Assembly: GCA_031216915.1 (NCBI GenBank)
Contig: CM062292.1
Location: 200,591,262-200,655,261 of the forward strand
Length of the DNA stretch: 64,000 nucleotides
Origin: Pictodentalium vernedei
Lineage: Eukaryota; Mollusca; Scaphopoda; Dentaliida; Dentaliidae
Direction of reading: 5' to 3'
Both the position numbers and the translations under genes were made by a program. This document shows positions 55,101 to 57,723 of this stretch, piece by piece (the stretch's first letter is position 1; every line of letters begins with the position of its first letter). The notes under the pieces are model-generated. The model was given only the letters and a program-made list of their open reading frames with translations. It was not told the DNA's origin and searched no databases.

Positions 55101-57723
55101 TCATTCCGACTGCTGGATCTGAAGAAGAAGATTTTTAAGACAATTCCTCATTTCGAACTAAGTTACAATTCAAGCTTCCACAGTGAGCCCAAATATGGAC
55201 CTAGGGACATGACATGAACAAACTTGAATCTCACCCCCTAAGGATGCTGCATACCAAATATCAACACATTCTGACTGCTGGATCTGAAGAAGAAGAAGAT
55301 TTTTAAAGAAAATTCCTCATTATGAACCAAGTTATCATTCGGGCTCCCACAGTGAGCCCAAATATGGCCCTAGGGACCTGACTTGAACAAACTTGAATCT
55401 CACCCTCCTAAGGATGCTGCATACCAAATATCAAAACATTCCAACTGCTGGATCTGAAGAAGAAGGTTTTTAAAGAAAATTCCTCATTTTGAACTAAATT
55501 ATAATTCGGGCTACCACAGTGAGCCCAAATATGAACCCAGGGACTTGGCTTGAACAAACTTGAATCTCCCCCCCTCCCCCCCCCCTCCCCAAGCACGCTG
55601 CATACCCAATATCAAAAGATTCTGCCTGCTGGATCTTGAGAAGAAGATTTTTAAAGAAATTTGCCTGAAATGCACTAAGTTCAAATTTGGGCTCCTATAC
55701 TGAGCCCAAATATGAACCCAGGGGGCCGATTTGAACAAACTTGAATCAGATCCACCCCACAATGATGCATACCAAATATCAAAAGATTCTGTATGCTGGA
55801 TCTGGATAAGAAGTTTTTTAAGAAATTTACCCGAAATTCACTAAGTTCGAATTCGAGCTTCTATAGTGAGCCCAAATATGAATCTAGGAGGCCGATTTGA
55901 ACAAACTTGAATCAGATCCACCCCACAATGTTGCATACCAAATATCAAAAGATTCTGCCTGCTGGATCTGGAGGAGATTTTTAAAGAAATTTGCCTGAAA
56001 TGCACTAAGTTCGAATACGGGCTTCTATAGTGAGCCCAAATATGAATCCAGGGGGCCAATTTGAACAAACTGGAATCTGACCCCCCCCCCCCCCCCCCCC
56101 CCTAGAGATAAGGTATACCAAACAGGAAAGAATTCTGCCTGGTGGATCTGAAGAAGATGATTTTTTTGAATTTTGGAAAGAAATTCATGGGTGCTATTAG
56201 AGTTATGCCCCTTGTGGTGCCCCCTGTGGGTGCCGCAAGTTTATTTGTACAAGTTTGAATTGTCATATGATAGGGAAAACGCACACCAAATTTGGTTCAA
56301 TTTGATCCAGTAGTTTGTGAGGAGTAGTCGATAATGTAAAGTTCACGATGGACGACGCCGGACGGCAAGTGATAAGTTAAGCTCCCTTCGGTGAGCTAAA
56401 AAACTGTTTGAAATCACTAAGAGAATCTTTTACAATACTGTGTTACTGTGTTACATTATCATTTAATCACCCATTTCAAAGAACTCTCAAATCTTATCAC
56501 CAATTATTAAACAGATGGTGGTTGAGGTTCTATAAAATATGACATTGTCGATTTGCTTGATCACACCTTTTGTTTGCCATCACAAATGGCAGCCACATTG
56601 AGTTTGCAACTTTTTCCGAACACCTCATTCTGACAAACTGGTCTTTTAAGCAAAGGTCTGCAGGACTTACATTTCGACGAGAATCCAAGAATTGATTCAC
56701 GTAAAGATTTACATAACAAAACAAGTGAGAATCCATGTAGATTCTCGCAGCACCTCTGCTAGGATTCATGTGAAAAGAGTTGAATCAATTTATCCCTTTA
56801 CCTGACATAACACCAGCGAATTAACCAATACAAGGCAAACATGACCTGATGAGCTGGTTTCAGTTGCATCCATATCTGTAAGGTTTTAGTGGTAAATATC
56901 GTAAAAAACCCTGCTTGAAATCATTCAAGAGAATCCTTTCTAATACTGTGTTACATTAGCATTTAATCACCCAAATGAAAGAATTCTCAAGTCTTATCAC
57001 AAATTATTAAACAGATCATGGTTGAGGTTCTATAAAATATGACATGTGCTTAACAAGAGCAATTTGAGCAAACGTTGATGCTCTTTGTCTTAAAATCTTC
57101 TGTTGTGGGTAATTAAAAAAAAGGTTGCCTTATCTCTTTTGTGATTAGAAACATGCAACTGATATTATCATTCCCCTTATTTGTATAGGCCTCATATCAT
57201 ATGTGTTTCAACAACTATCTAGCTTGTTTAGTTTTAGTACTCAAACATAAAATGTGGCTGAAGAGAATATTTAGACCTACAAAAAAAATATTTCTTGTTT
57301 CTCAAACAATTTTATTTCAGTTTTATGATGAGGAAGGGAGACTTTTTTTTTATTAATACACAAAAGTCCTGTACCTTTTACAAATGTCACTACCATTTTC
57401 AGTTGTGGAAATTTCTCATAATGCTGTAGCAAATTTAACCAATTATATCTTGTTTGACAGAGCTCATTGAGCTCTGTCAAACAAGACATGGTTGGTTAAA
57501 TTTTTCATCCTATAAGTGCAAAATAATATCATCAGACAGATTTCCAGATAAAAAAATGAATTGCTGAGGCAGGTTTCATTGATGAGGGAGGTGCCTGAGA
57601 AACAAGATTTTTTTTGAATAGCCTTACAACATCTTTTGAAAAGGATACTGTTCTATGATCTTTATGGCATTCTGACTGTCAAGAGCAATGTTATAAGGAA
57701 TACATCTAACTTCACTGTTCAAC
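6898..57723 (-). CDS. MOCS3: MOCS3/UBA4 gene, 3' eight coding exons (5' part missing)
   Basis: Adenylyltransferase and sulfurtransferase MOCS3 is a cytosolic enzyme. Its E1-like domain adenylates the C-terminal glycine of URM1 and MOCS2A, and its rhodanese domain supplies sulfur for tRNA thiolation and molybdopterin synthesis. Eight exons join with GT-AG introns and consistent phases: 57649-57723, 52377-52494, 46090-46198, 44071-44133, 29722-29885, 25107-25154, 18882-18981 and 6898-7145. They encode about 307 residues; vertebrate MOCS3 has about 460, so roughly 150 N-terminal residues are absent, including the GxGGxG nucleotide loop. I searched the minus strand up to 64000 without finding them. 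Both zinc CxxC pairs, the E1 cysteine (TNCSDGG) and the rhodanese cysteine (VCKNGNDSQ) are present and no frame is broken, so the gene looks functional. Introns reach 14 kb and are filled with transposons. The vertebrate gene is intronless as I recall it, so the many introns here are notable. Confidence 0.93.
7437..7671. mobile_element. Family B MITE, copy 2
   Basis: TTAA at 7433-7436 and 7672-7675 with CCCTTTACCCAACG ends. The apex is ATTGGAACGAGCTCATTGTTCC in a subfamily with arms CATATCATGTGACCCCTC. It abuts the LINE fragment starting at 7676. Confidence 0.85.
7676..8853 (+). pseudogene. LINE reverse transcriptase fragment
   Basis: Frame 7648-8193 reads [12 protein letters not shown], then [17 protein letters not shown] (RT motif 4 region), then [13 protein letters not shown] (the F-A-D-D catalytic box near 7960), then [15 protein letters not shown] frameshift near 8180 continues with CLGVTI, then MRILNQMKF and a stop at 8438, and readable residues extend to about 8580. 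This is the palm and thumb of a non-LTR retrotransposon polymerase. Its 5' side is cut by a B-family MITE and its 3' side by a hAT-like insertion. It resumes at 9923. Confidence 0.85.
8854..9915. mobile_element. Non-autonomous hAT-like element, 1062 bp
   Basis: The ends are CAGGCCTGG at 8854 and its inverse CCAGGCCTG ending at 9915. Both are followed inwards by GCG/CGC-rich repeats (TTTGCGCGAGC.., ..GCGAGCGATTTACCGCTCG). CTGTTGT flanks both ends (8847-8853 and 9916-9922), a 7-bp duplication, or 8 bp with one changed base. The insertion splits a LINE reading frame. CAGG-type ends and this duplication size fit hAT. I see no transposase inside. Confidence 0.75.
9923..10325 (+). pseudogene. LINE 3' end: C-terminal zinc knuckle and ATT tail
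   Basis: The same LINE continues after the 8854-9915 insertion. It reads [20 protein letters not shown], the C-terminal zinc knuckle common after LINE polymerases, then [13 protein letters not shown], and ends at an ATT-type microsatellite (TGTTATTATTATTATTATT). Several stops break the frame. A second decayed copy lies at 35413-36050. Confidence 0.8.
10326..11325. other. Intronic sequence with an H-family right end
   Basis: Apart from the H end (10480-10518) and text shared with 13196-13300, nothing recognised. Confidence 0.35.
11326..11550. mobile_element. Family B MITE, copy 3
   Basis: CCTTTACCTAATG to CATGTTGGGTAAAGGG; the right flank TTAT and left flank AAAT are mutated. The apex is CATTGGAATGAGCATCTCGAGCTTGTTCCAATG. 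Confidence 0.75.
11705..13165. repeat. 34-bp minisatellite, about 43 units, 204-bp higher-order repeat
   Basis: The unit is GATGATCCATTCCAGCAATA TTCTATTGGACAAA with substitutions (GGGCAAA, CAGGCAGAG, TTATTTC, GTCAGC). Three identical blocks of six units start at about 12089, 12293 and 12497 (period 204). Outside them units diverge more. AATGAATCTCCTCTG text occurs on both sides (10540 and 13196). Confidence 0.95.
15593..18336 (+). mobile_element. Family C element, nested in D, carrying L
   Basis: 5' hairpin AAAGTGTCAATGACACTG then TAGCTTAACTTG. The body after L (17228-18290) is a tandem array of about 165 bp with AAGTTACAATGAAATCCCTTC and GACCTGTAGACTGTGCTAAA. The 3' hairpin is AGCTTATCTTGACTTTGTCA AGTTAAGCT then AAAAATG. 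CAATG stands on both sides (15588-15592, 18337-18341), a possible 5-bp duplication. Confidence 0.75.
15752..17227 (+). mobile_element. Family L element with AGGTCA-rich array
   Basis: 5' hairpin TTTTAGCACACTAAAA then ATATGTCTCCCCTTC. 3' terminal hairpin ATGTCTCCCTTCTGGGAAGG GGAGACAT then AATAA. The body is an array of about 280-bp double units with TTCTGGTCTGGACAATTACT CCCTATTTGAAG and TTTGACCTTGAGGTCAAGGT CACATG. It lies in the leader of a C element (TTCAATAAAA | TAATTTGAGGTG). Confidence 0.75.
18882..18981 (-). CDS. MOCS3: MOCS3 exon: first half of rhodanese domain
   Basis: The acceptor is TTTTTTGTTACAG, then 33 codons plus one base, then a consensus donor GTAAGTG. It encodes [20 protein letters not shown] and [13 protein letters not shown], the LLVDxR and DICRLP motifs of MOCS3-type rhodanese domains. 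The final A pairs with AT of the last exon to give Asn (EALN-ISIEDI). Confidence 0.94.
19062..19300. mobile_element. Family B MITE, copy 5 (diverged)
   Basis: Starts TCCCTTCACCTAACG and ends GGGATTAGGTTGA, directly abutting copy 6. The arms hold AAAATAGCTAATGACCC and the apex is GGAACATGCTCATAGAGCTGG. Confidence 0.6.
19301..19539. mobile_element. Family B MITE, copy 6
   Basis: CCCTTTACCCGACATAG to TTAGGTAAAAGG, then TTAA at 19540-19543. Same subfamily as copy 2 (CATATTGTGTGACCTCTC..). Confidence 0.75.
19690..19850. mobile_element. Foldback repeat
   Basis: CAGAATGACATGCATCTGTG AATGGGTTAATCAATATGGC AC pairs with GTGCCACATCGATTAACCCA TTCACACACGCTTGTCATTC TG. Confidence 0.7.
19985..20050. repeat. 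Hairpin, about 65 bp
   Basis: CCTCTGAGTTCCAATATGTT CTATGTGCC and GGCACATAGAACACATTGAA ACTCAGG are inverted copies with a 5-nt loop. Confidence 0.7.
20480..20600. mobile_element. Family A MITE, copy 2 (core)
   Basis: CCAATTTAATCTTGTTTGAC, AGAGCTCACTGTGCTCTGTC and AAACAACACTGAATGGTTAA form the family A apex and inner arms. The outer ends are decayed. Confidence 0.65.
20891..21140. mobile_element. Family H MITE, copy 1
   Basis: TTAACTGGTAGAGTGCTG at 20891 and inverse CAGCACTCTACCAGTTAA ending 21140. It carries an internal perfect hairpin TTACAATTTATGGGAGAGTG.. at about 21030-21080 and TTAA at both ends. Confidence 0.85.
22368..22990 (-). pseudogene. Tc1-type transposase, catalytic part
   Basis: Frame 22368-22820 and the upstream frame to 22990 encode a Tc1/mariner-superfamily DDE domain. 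[12 protein letters not shown] holds the first Asp, [11 protein letters not shown] the second motif and [10 protein letters not shown] the final Glu. In Tc1-type proteins the residue before NARPH or NDPKH is the catalytic Asp; here it is His, with 34 residues between it and the Glu. So the enzyme is dead by substitution as well as by frame breaks. It sits in a D-type element. Confidence 0.85.
22991..23828 (-). pseudogene. Tc1-type transposase N-terminal part with internal duplication
   Basis: 23547-23828 encodes a helix-turn-helix N-terminus ([19 protein letters not shown].., [16 protein letters not shown]). 23057-23251 holds the second helix-turn-helix ([18 protein letters not shown]). About 410 bp are duplicated in tandem: the segment at about 22790-23190 recurs at about 23200-23600, for example the CAGCATGGAATCACTCTCC and GAATGATCAAAAA blocks. 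The gene is therefore rearranged as well as frameshifted. Confidence 0.75.
24112..24863 (+). mobile_element. Family D element c, 0.75 kb
   Basis: 5' hairpin AGAGGCTCAAGAGAGCCT then CGCTCACCTGG. The body has GGTTCATGAGAAGA units, then a GATGGACGACGG tract. The 3' hairpin AGCTCACACTGACTTTCAGT CAGGTGAGCT ends at 24863 followed by AATG. Confidence 0.75.
25107..25154 (-). CDS. MOCS3: MOCS3 microexon: linker to rhodanese domain
   Basis: A 48-bp phase 0-0 exon reads [16 protein letters not shown] and is followed by donor GTATTG. It fits exactly between ..ATDK and DYKKML, matching the vertebrate segment where RV/I-S/T-V precedes the rhodanese domain. Only nine nucleotides (CATTTTCAG) separate the exon from the end of a C-type mobile element, so the branch point probably lies within the element. 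Confidence 0.88.
25164..26965 (+). mobile_element. Family C element with E-type body
   Basis: 5' AAAGTGTCAATGACACTGTA GCTCAACTTG. The body has about four units of CAAAATGGC(T/C)GCC..CATCTTGAATTT, CACTCGTTCTCGTCCC and GGTACCCAAGAAGTTTCGT. Then GATGGTCAGATGGACC and a terminal GTCAAAGTTGAGCTAAAAATG. The left end lies against the MOCS3 acceptor at 25155. Confidence 0.8.
27108..28711. mobile_element. Family B MITE, copy 7, split by a hAT-like element
   Basis: CCCTTTGCCAAATGG to GTTAGGTAAACGG then TTAA. The apex side after the insertion reads AATGGAATTAGCTTGACAAG CTAGTTCCAATGAGG. The hAT-like element lies at 27197-28539. Confidence 0.75.
27197..28539. mobile_element. Non-autonomous hAT-like element, 1343 bp, 8-bp duplication
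   Basis: GACTCCTC is duplicated exactly at 27189-27196 and 28540-28547. The ends are TAGGGGGCAGCC and, inverted, CAGGGGTCAGCC (10 of 12 match), typical of hAT. The insertion splits the B-family MITE 27108-28711 at its apex. Inside are GACTTCTCCCT repeats near 28430-28515 and no transposase frame. Confidence 0.85.
29201..29420. mobile_element. Family B MITE, copy 8 (right end lost)
   Basis: CCCTTTACCCAACAAAACC start. The arms are TTATGACCCGTCATTAG and GACAAAAAAGAAACA. No recognisable TAAAGGG end. Confidence 0.6.
29655..29700 (+). mobile_element. Family D 3' terminal remnant beside a MOCS3 exon
   Basis: TAGCTCACCCTAACTTTCAG TCAGATGAACTGAAAAAC resembles the D terminal hairpin with a few changes. 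It ends about 20 nt from the splice donor at 29721. Confidence 0.5.
29722..29885 (-). CDS. MOCS3: MOCS3 exon: end of E1 domain, second zinc CxxC
   Basis: The acceptor is ACACCTTTATAG, then 164 bp and donor GTAATG. It encodes [20 protein letters not shown], then [11 protein letters not shown] (second zinc-binding CxxC), [14 protein letters not shown] and ATDK. This matches the conserved C-terminal part of the MOCS3 adenylyltransferase domain. A remnant of a D-type element end lies at 29655-29700, about 20 nt past the donor. Confidence 0.94.
29925..30215. mobile_element. Family F repeat, copy 1
   Basis: Shares with 52850-53265 the blocks CTCCCACATGG, GCTGCATGCTCTCTTTTTAG AACCAATGCAAAC and CTTGTCCCTTGAGTGCAAGA AGGC..GCCTTCTTGCACTCAAGGG (hairpin), and GCCTGAGAAACAGAAGATCT ACTTTG. 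Confidence 0.75.
30590..33087 (+). mobile_element. Family D element d, body array and 3' end
   Basis: About 14 tandem D units of roughly 160 bp (GGGAGCCCAAATATGA.., ..GATCTGAAGAAGATTTTTAA). Then GATGGACGGATGACAGATGA tracts and the terminal hairpin AGCTCCCCTGACTTTAGTCA GGTGAGCTAAAAA. The 5' hairpin is not recognisable. Confidence 0.75.
33373..35412 (+). mobile_element. Family C element with third body type
   Basis: 5' AAAGTGTCAATGACACTGCA GCTCAACTTG. The body is an array of about eleven units of roughly 165 bp with GATAGCTCCCATCTAGACAT, AAAGCTACATATGAAATTTG, CTGTAGGGTGTGCTAA and CCAAGATGGC. The 3' end is CTTGGCGTTGTCAAGTTGAG CTAAAAATG. A LINE fragment begins right after it. Confidence 0.8.
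35413..36050 (+). pseudogene. Second decayed copy of the LINE
   Basis: FLDVKKEYD at the start, then pieces of the same RT ([18 protein letters not shown]) and of the 3' part ([20 protein letters not shown]) in changing frames. It matches the 7676-10325 copy with a large internal deletion. It begins where a C-type element ends (35412) and finishes with GTGTTATTATT. Confidence 0.7.
36150..36280. mobile_element. Family H fragment
   Basis: TTTAACTGGTTGAGTGCTAG followed by an imperfect AGCCATTAT..GTGGCTTTA hairpin. A related right half with CTAGCACTCAACCAGTTAAA is at 10480-10518, and bare right ends are at 36725-36760 and 51125-51160. Confidence 0.5.
36300..36709 (+). mobile_element. Family D 3' fragment
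   Basis: D-type text (CTCCATACCAAATATCAAGT, GTTCATGAGAAGAAG), then AGCTCATCCTGACTTTCAGT CATTGAGCTAAAAATG at 36676-36709. Confidence 0.65.
36990..37179. repeat. Left inverted terminal repeat of the DIRS-like element
   Basis: Near-identical in inverted orientation to 43652-43841. It contains the palindrome CTGCGCATGCGCAG. Identity is high enough that the same 64-residue peptide is readable from both copies. Confidence 0.9.
37346..38689. other. DIRS-like element interior, no recognisable gene
   Basis: Sequence between the left terminal structure and the recombinase remnant. It contains a C-tract at 37820-37832 and no reading frame I can name; presumably decayed element sequence. Confidence 0.4.
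38690..38990 (-). pseudogene. Tyrosine recombinase N-terminal remnant (DIRS-type)
   Basis: The frame 38760-38951 contains [20 protein letters not shown] and [11 protein letters not shown]. This resembles the STRxxYDxKWxxFxxWCxxR..DPxxxxIxDFL SAM-like domain that follows RNase H in DIRS-type elements. Only the N-terminal segment is readable; the R-H-R-Y catalytic residues were not recognised further along. Confidence 0.6.
39191..39830 (-). pseudogene. DIRS-type reverse transcriptase end and RNase H remnant
   Basis: In order on the minus strand: [16 protein letters not shown] and ASQTDWDI, matching the KWW..GVP..PxP / TDAS..GWG region; [24 protein letters not shown], matching DNTTVVAYIxxQGGT; then [14 protein letters not shown] and [11 protein letters not shown], matching HIPGxLNxxADxLSR..TEWxL. 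These are the RNase H hallmarks of DIRS/Ngaro-like elements. Asp residues of the RNase H core are partly lost and the frame is interrupted at least twice, so it is inactive. Confidence 0.75.
40330..42520 (-). repeat. 1.1-kb tandem duplication inside the DIRS-like element
   Basis: The segment 40330-41400 recurs at 41453-42520, offset about 1.1 kb and diverged. Shared landmarks are ATATAGCGTCG (40329/41453), GTCGGACC, GACCGCAACGGACGAACCCGG (41240/42332) and CACTT..CCGCTA..CTTCATTAA. The region is GC-richer than the rest. Minus-strand frames with the shared AAMHRKTA motif may be an old gag-like ORF, which I cannot confirm. Confidence 0.75.
42521..43651. other. DIRS-like element interior, right side, nothing recognised
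   Basis: AT-rich sequence between the duplication and the right inverted terminal repeat. No gene or repeat copy recognised, apart from a short inverted pair ACACCATCTGATG / CATCAGATGG near 43147-43207. Confidence 0.35.
43652..43841. repeat. Right inverted terminal repeat of the DIRS-like element
   Basis: Inverse of 36990-37179, ending outward in CTATGTCTGGGTCATTGGTAC and then the resumed B-family MITE from about 43858. Confidence 0.9.
44071..44133 (-). CDS. MOCS3: MOCS3 exon: [19 protein letters not shown]
   Basis: A 63-bp exon begins after a strong acceptor (TTTTCATTTTCAG) and encodes [21 protein letters not shown], the helix that follows the catalytic loop in MoeB/MOCS3 E1 domains. It ends with a single T before donor GTATCC. 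With the following GC this forms Cys (LG-C-TFSQ), matching the length of the vertebrate protein here. Confidence 0.92.
44587..44826. mobile_element. Family H MITE, copy 2
   Basis: TTAACTGGTAAGACACTGG to TTTTACCAGTTA, with the same interior (CTTGAAAGCTTCAAATTCTG, ACAATTTATGGAAGAATG). Older than copy 1. Confidence 0.75.
44827..45267. other. Intronic, nothing recognised
   Basis: AT-rich, no repeat family or frame identified. Confidence 0.35.
45268..45470. mobile_element. Family A MITE, copy 3
   Basis: Starts CCTCTTAACACTGATT and ends AATGTGTAGAGGG. The arms are GCAATTAGGAATTTATCC and GGTTAAATTCCTAGTTG with a TTTGATAGAG..CTCAGTCAAA apex. It is followed directly by a B-family fragment. Confidence 0.7.
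45471..45920. mobile_element. Family B MITE fragment, copy 10, split by a K element
   Basis: ACTAAATATTTTCATTTTTA (left arm) resumes at 45835 as ACATAGCTTATGATTCCCTC.. with the inverse GATAAGCTATGTTTTGG. The ends are missing. Confidence 0.55.
45489..45834 (+). mobile_element. Family K element, 345 bp
   Basis: 5' hairpin CACTGTCACAGTG then CGAAGCTGCG. It has three short direct repeats AAAAAAACTCATTGGTGAC, then a GACAGACAGACCGACATGG tract. The 3' hairpin AGCTGCTCGCCGCAGCT is followed by AAAAAC. Inserted in a B-family MITE arm. It is the smallest member of the hairpin plan described in the findings. Confidence 0.65.
45921..46089. other. Intronic, nothing recognised
   Basis: Short stretch next to the donor of exon 46090-46198. 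Confidence 0.3.
46090..46198 (-). CDS. MOCS3: MOCS3 exon: E1 catalytic cysteine and first zinc CxxC
   Basis: The acceptor is TTACAG, then 36 codons plus one base, then a GTAGAT donor. The peptide contains [17 protein letters not shown] and [15 protein letters not shown] is the first half of the structural zinc site. The cysteine of TNCSDGG (codon at 46115-46117) is the conserved E1-like catalytic cysteine of the family. It joins in phase to the previous exon (..EGQ|LTVYNY) and to the next (V|VPGL). Confidence 0.95.
46462..47420 (+). mobile_element. Family C element, 5' part
   Basis: 5' AAAGTGTCAATGACACTGCA GCTTAACTTG. The body has GTTACAATGAAATCCCTTYATAAA units from 46960. An unrelated insert of about 330 bp lies at 46505-46840. 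No terminal hairpin found. Confidence 0.65.
46505..46840. repeat. Insert in a C element, SINE-like at best
   Basis: It interrupts text present in other C copies (GTGTGTTGTGTTTGATGAAAAGG). It contains GGGGATCAATCCAGGGA, which could be a degenerate B box, and a hairpin-like GATGGTATGCTGTGACAGCATC. TATGTAAT occurs near both ends. Origin not recognised. Confidence 0.35.
47632..47786. repeat. Repeat I, copy 1
   Basis: AACTATAATCCAGACAAACT AATATCCAACTAC.. to AATAAGATTTATAACCCCC, nearly identical to 51611-51752, then a C tract and a C element. Confidence 0.8.
47801..51021 (+). mobile_element. Family C element, interrupted by repeat M
   Basis: 5' AAAGTGTCAATGACACTGTA GCTCAAACTG at 47801. The body from 49360 is about ten units of 165 bp (GAAATCCCTTCATAAATATGACC..). 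The 3' hairpin CTTATCTTGACTTTGTCAAG TTAAGCTAAAAATG ends at 51021. The stretch GACAAGAATTGTGATAATTG..GCTATGTTTTT occurs twice (47889, 49213), either side of M. It may be two C copies rather than one. Confidence 0.65.
47955..49213 (+). repeat. Repeat M: tandem units of about 300 bp
   Basis: Starts ACAAGCGGCTCTACAGAACC TG..CCTCACCTGG, reminiscent of D 5' ends. About three units follow, each with ATAAAAATGTGATTT..TATAG, AGCTGCAATTGTGGCCAT, AGTTTCAAAACATTTG and CAGAATGTCTCTGGTGGCCA. No 3' hairpin identified. Confidence 0.55.
51354..51581. mobile_element. Family B MITE, copy 11
   Basis: TTAA at 51350, then TCCTTCACCTAACAC to TTTGGGTAAAACGG. The apex is TTGGAACGAGCTCATCAAGC CTGTTTCAATGAG. Confidence 0.7.
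51608..51762. repeat. Repeat I, copy 2
   Basis: Nearly identical to 47632-47786, with a few substitutions (CAACAAAAGAC for CAACGAAAGAC). Contains an inverted pair CATCAACAAAAGACATGCCT TGATG. Confidence 0.8.
51763..52376. other. Intronic, G tract at 51887-51900
   Basis: AT-rich with one G homopolymer; no repeat family or gene recognised. Confidence 0.35.
52377..52494 (-). CDS. MOCS3: MOCS3 exon: [19 protein letters not shown]
   Basis: After one base that completes Gln, 39 codons read [10 protein letters not shown] through GSALRFEGQ. The D-x-T/S-D-N and R-x-x-x-N-D-A-C motifs are conserved in the MoeB/E1 superfamily. The donor is GTATGT. The acceptor is ATTCAAG, which has a weak pyrimidine tract. 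Another AG at 52540-52541 (CTTTACTCAG) would add 15 codons that duplicate the function of the previous exon and break the phase, so 52494 was preferred. Confidence 0.9.
52625..52832. mobile_element. Family A MITE, copy 4
   Basis: From CCCGTGCACTCTGATG to ATTCACTGGGTAGAGG. The inner palindrome is TTTGACAGAGCTCATTTTGA followed by GCTCTGTCAAA, with flanking AACCAATCTAATC / GATAAAATTGGTTAA. Confidence 0.75.
52850..53265. mobile_element. Family F repeat, copy 2
   Basis: Same blocks as copy 1, with about 100 extra bp of AT-rich sequence at 53085-53215. Ends GCCTGAGAAACAGAAGATCT ACTTTGCAG. Confidence 0.75.
53545..53790. repeat. Repeat J, copy 1
   Basis: CACACCTTTTGTTTGCCATC..CTCATTCTGACAAACTGATC..AGCAAAGGTCTGCAGGACTT..CATGTAGATTCTTG. 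Followed by a B-variant MITE fragment, as in copy 2. Confidence 0.8.
53790..53945. mobile_element. B-variant MITE fragment
   Basis: TTTAACCCTTTACCTGACATAG and ATGAGCTGGTTCCAATGGCATCC; same variant as 4065-4222, with the right part lost. Confidence 0.5.
53946..54573. other. Probable body of the hairpin-tailed repeat ending at 54682
   Basis: No gene. The GACAGATGG tract and hairpin that follow suggest the right half belongs to that repeat. Confidence 0.35.
54574..54682 (+). mobile_element. 3' end of another hairpin-tailed repeat
   Basis: GACAGATGGGAGGACAGACA..GATGGATAGACAG tract, then hairpin ACCCCCTGATCCTCCTTCGG AGGTTGGGGG and CATA. Same tail logic as C/D/K (tract then hairpin). The 5' end was not found, though the body probably covers 54290-54570. 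Confidence 0.45.
54742..56403 (+). mobile_element. Family D element e, 1.66 kb
   Basis: 5' hairpin CAAGAGGCCCCAAGGAGCCT then CGCTCACCGG. About eight body units of roughly 155 bp. GATGGACGACGCCGGACGG tract. Short 3' hairpin AGCTCCCTTCGGTGAGCT followed by AAAAAA. Two units carry expanded C tracts (55567-55591, 56083-56101). Confidence 0.8.
56404..56544. repeat. Direct repeat flanking J, copy 1
   Basis: TTGAAATCACTAAGAGAATC..GTTACATTATCATTTAATCACCC..ATGGTGGTTGAGGTTCTATAAAATATGACAT recurs at 56915-57050. Confidence 0.75.
56545..56792. repeat. Repeat J, copy 2
   Basis: Matches 53545-53790 at high identity, including the same MITE junction, so the two are copies of one composite unit. Confidence 0.8.
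56792..56900. mobile_element. B-variant MITE fragment
   Basis: ATCCCTTTACCTGACATAAC and GATGAGCTGGTTTCAGTTGC, matching 53790-53945. It follows the same J repeat as that copy. Confidence 0.5.
56915..57050. repeat. Direct repeat flanking J, copy 2
   Basis: Second copy of 56404-56544. Together they bracket the J repeat and the B-variant fragment. Confidence 0.75.
57395..57512. mobile_element. Family A MITE, copy 5 (core)
   Basis: A near-perfect hairpin TTTGACAGAGCTCATTGAGC TCTGTCAAAC with arms AACCAATTATATCTTG and CAAGACATGGTTGGTTAA, 140 bp from a MOCS3 exon. Confidence 0.7.
57649..57723 (-). CDS. MOCS3: MOCS3 exon: mid E1 domain ([10 protein letters not shown])
   Basis: This is the most upstream exon found. 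It starts after the acceptor TTCAATTTTAG and reads G + [20 protein letters not shown].. + CA, ending at donor GTATCC. It corresponds to the E1-domain segment between the nucleotide-binding half and the YDVV/CTDN strand. Its last two bases (CA) plus the first base of the next exon (A) form the Gln of ..IIEQ-YDVV. The leading G completes a codon from an upstream exon not found in the window. Confidence 0.88.
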
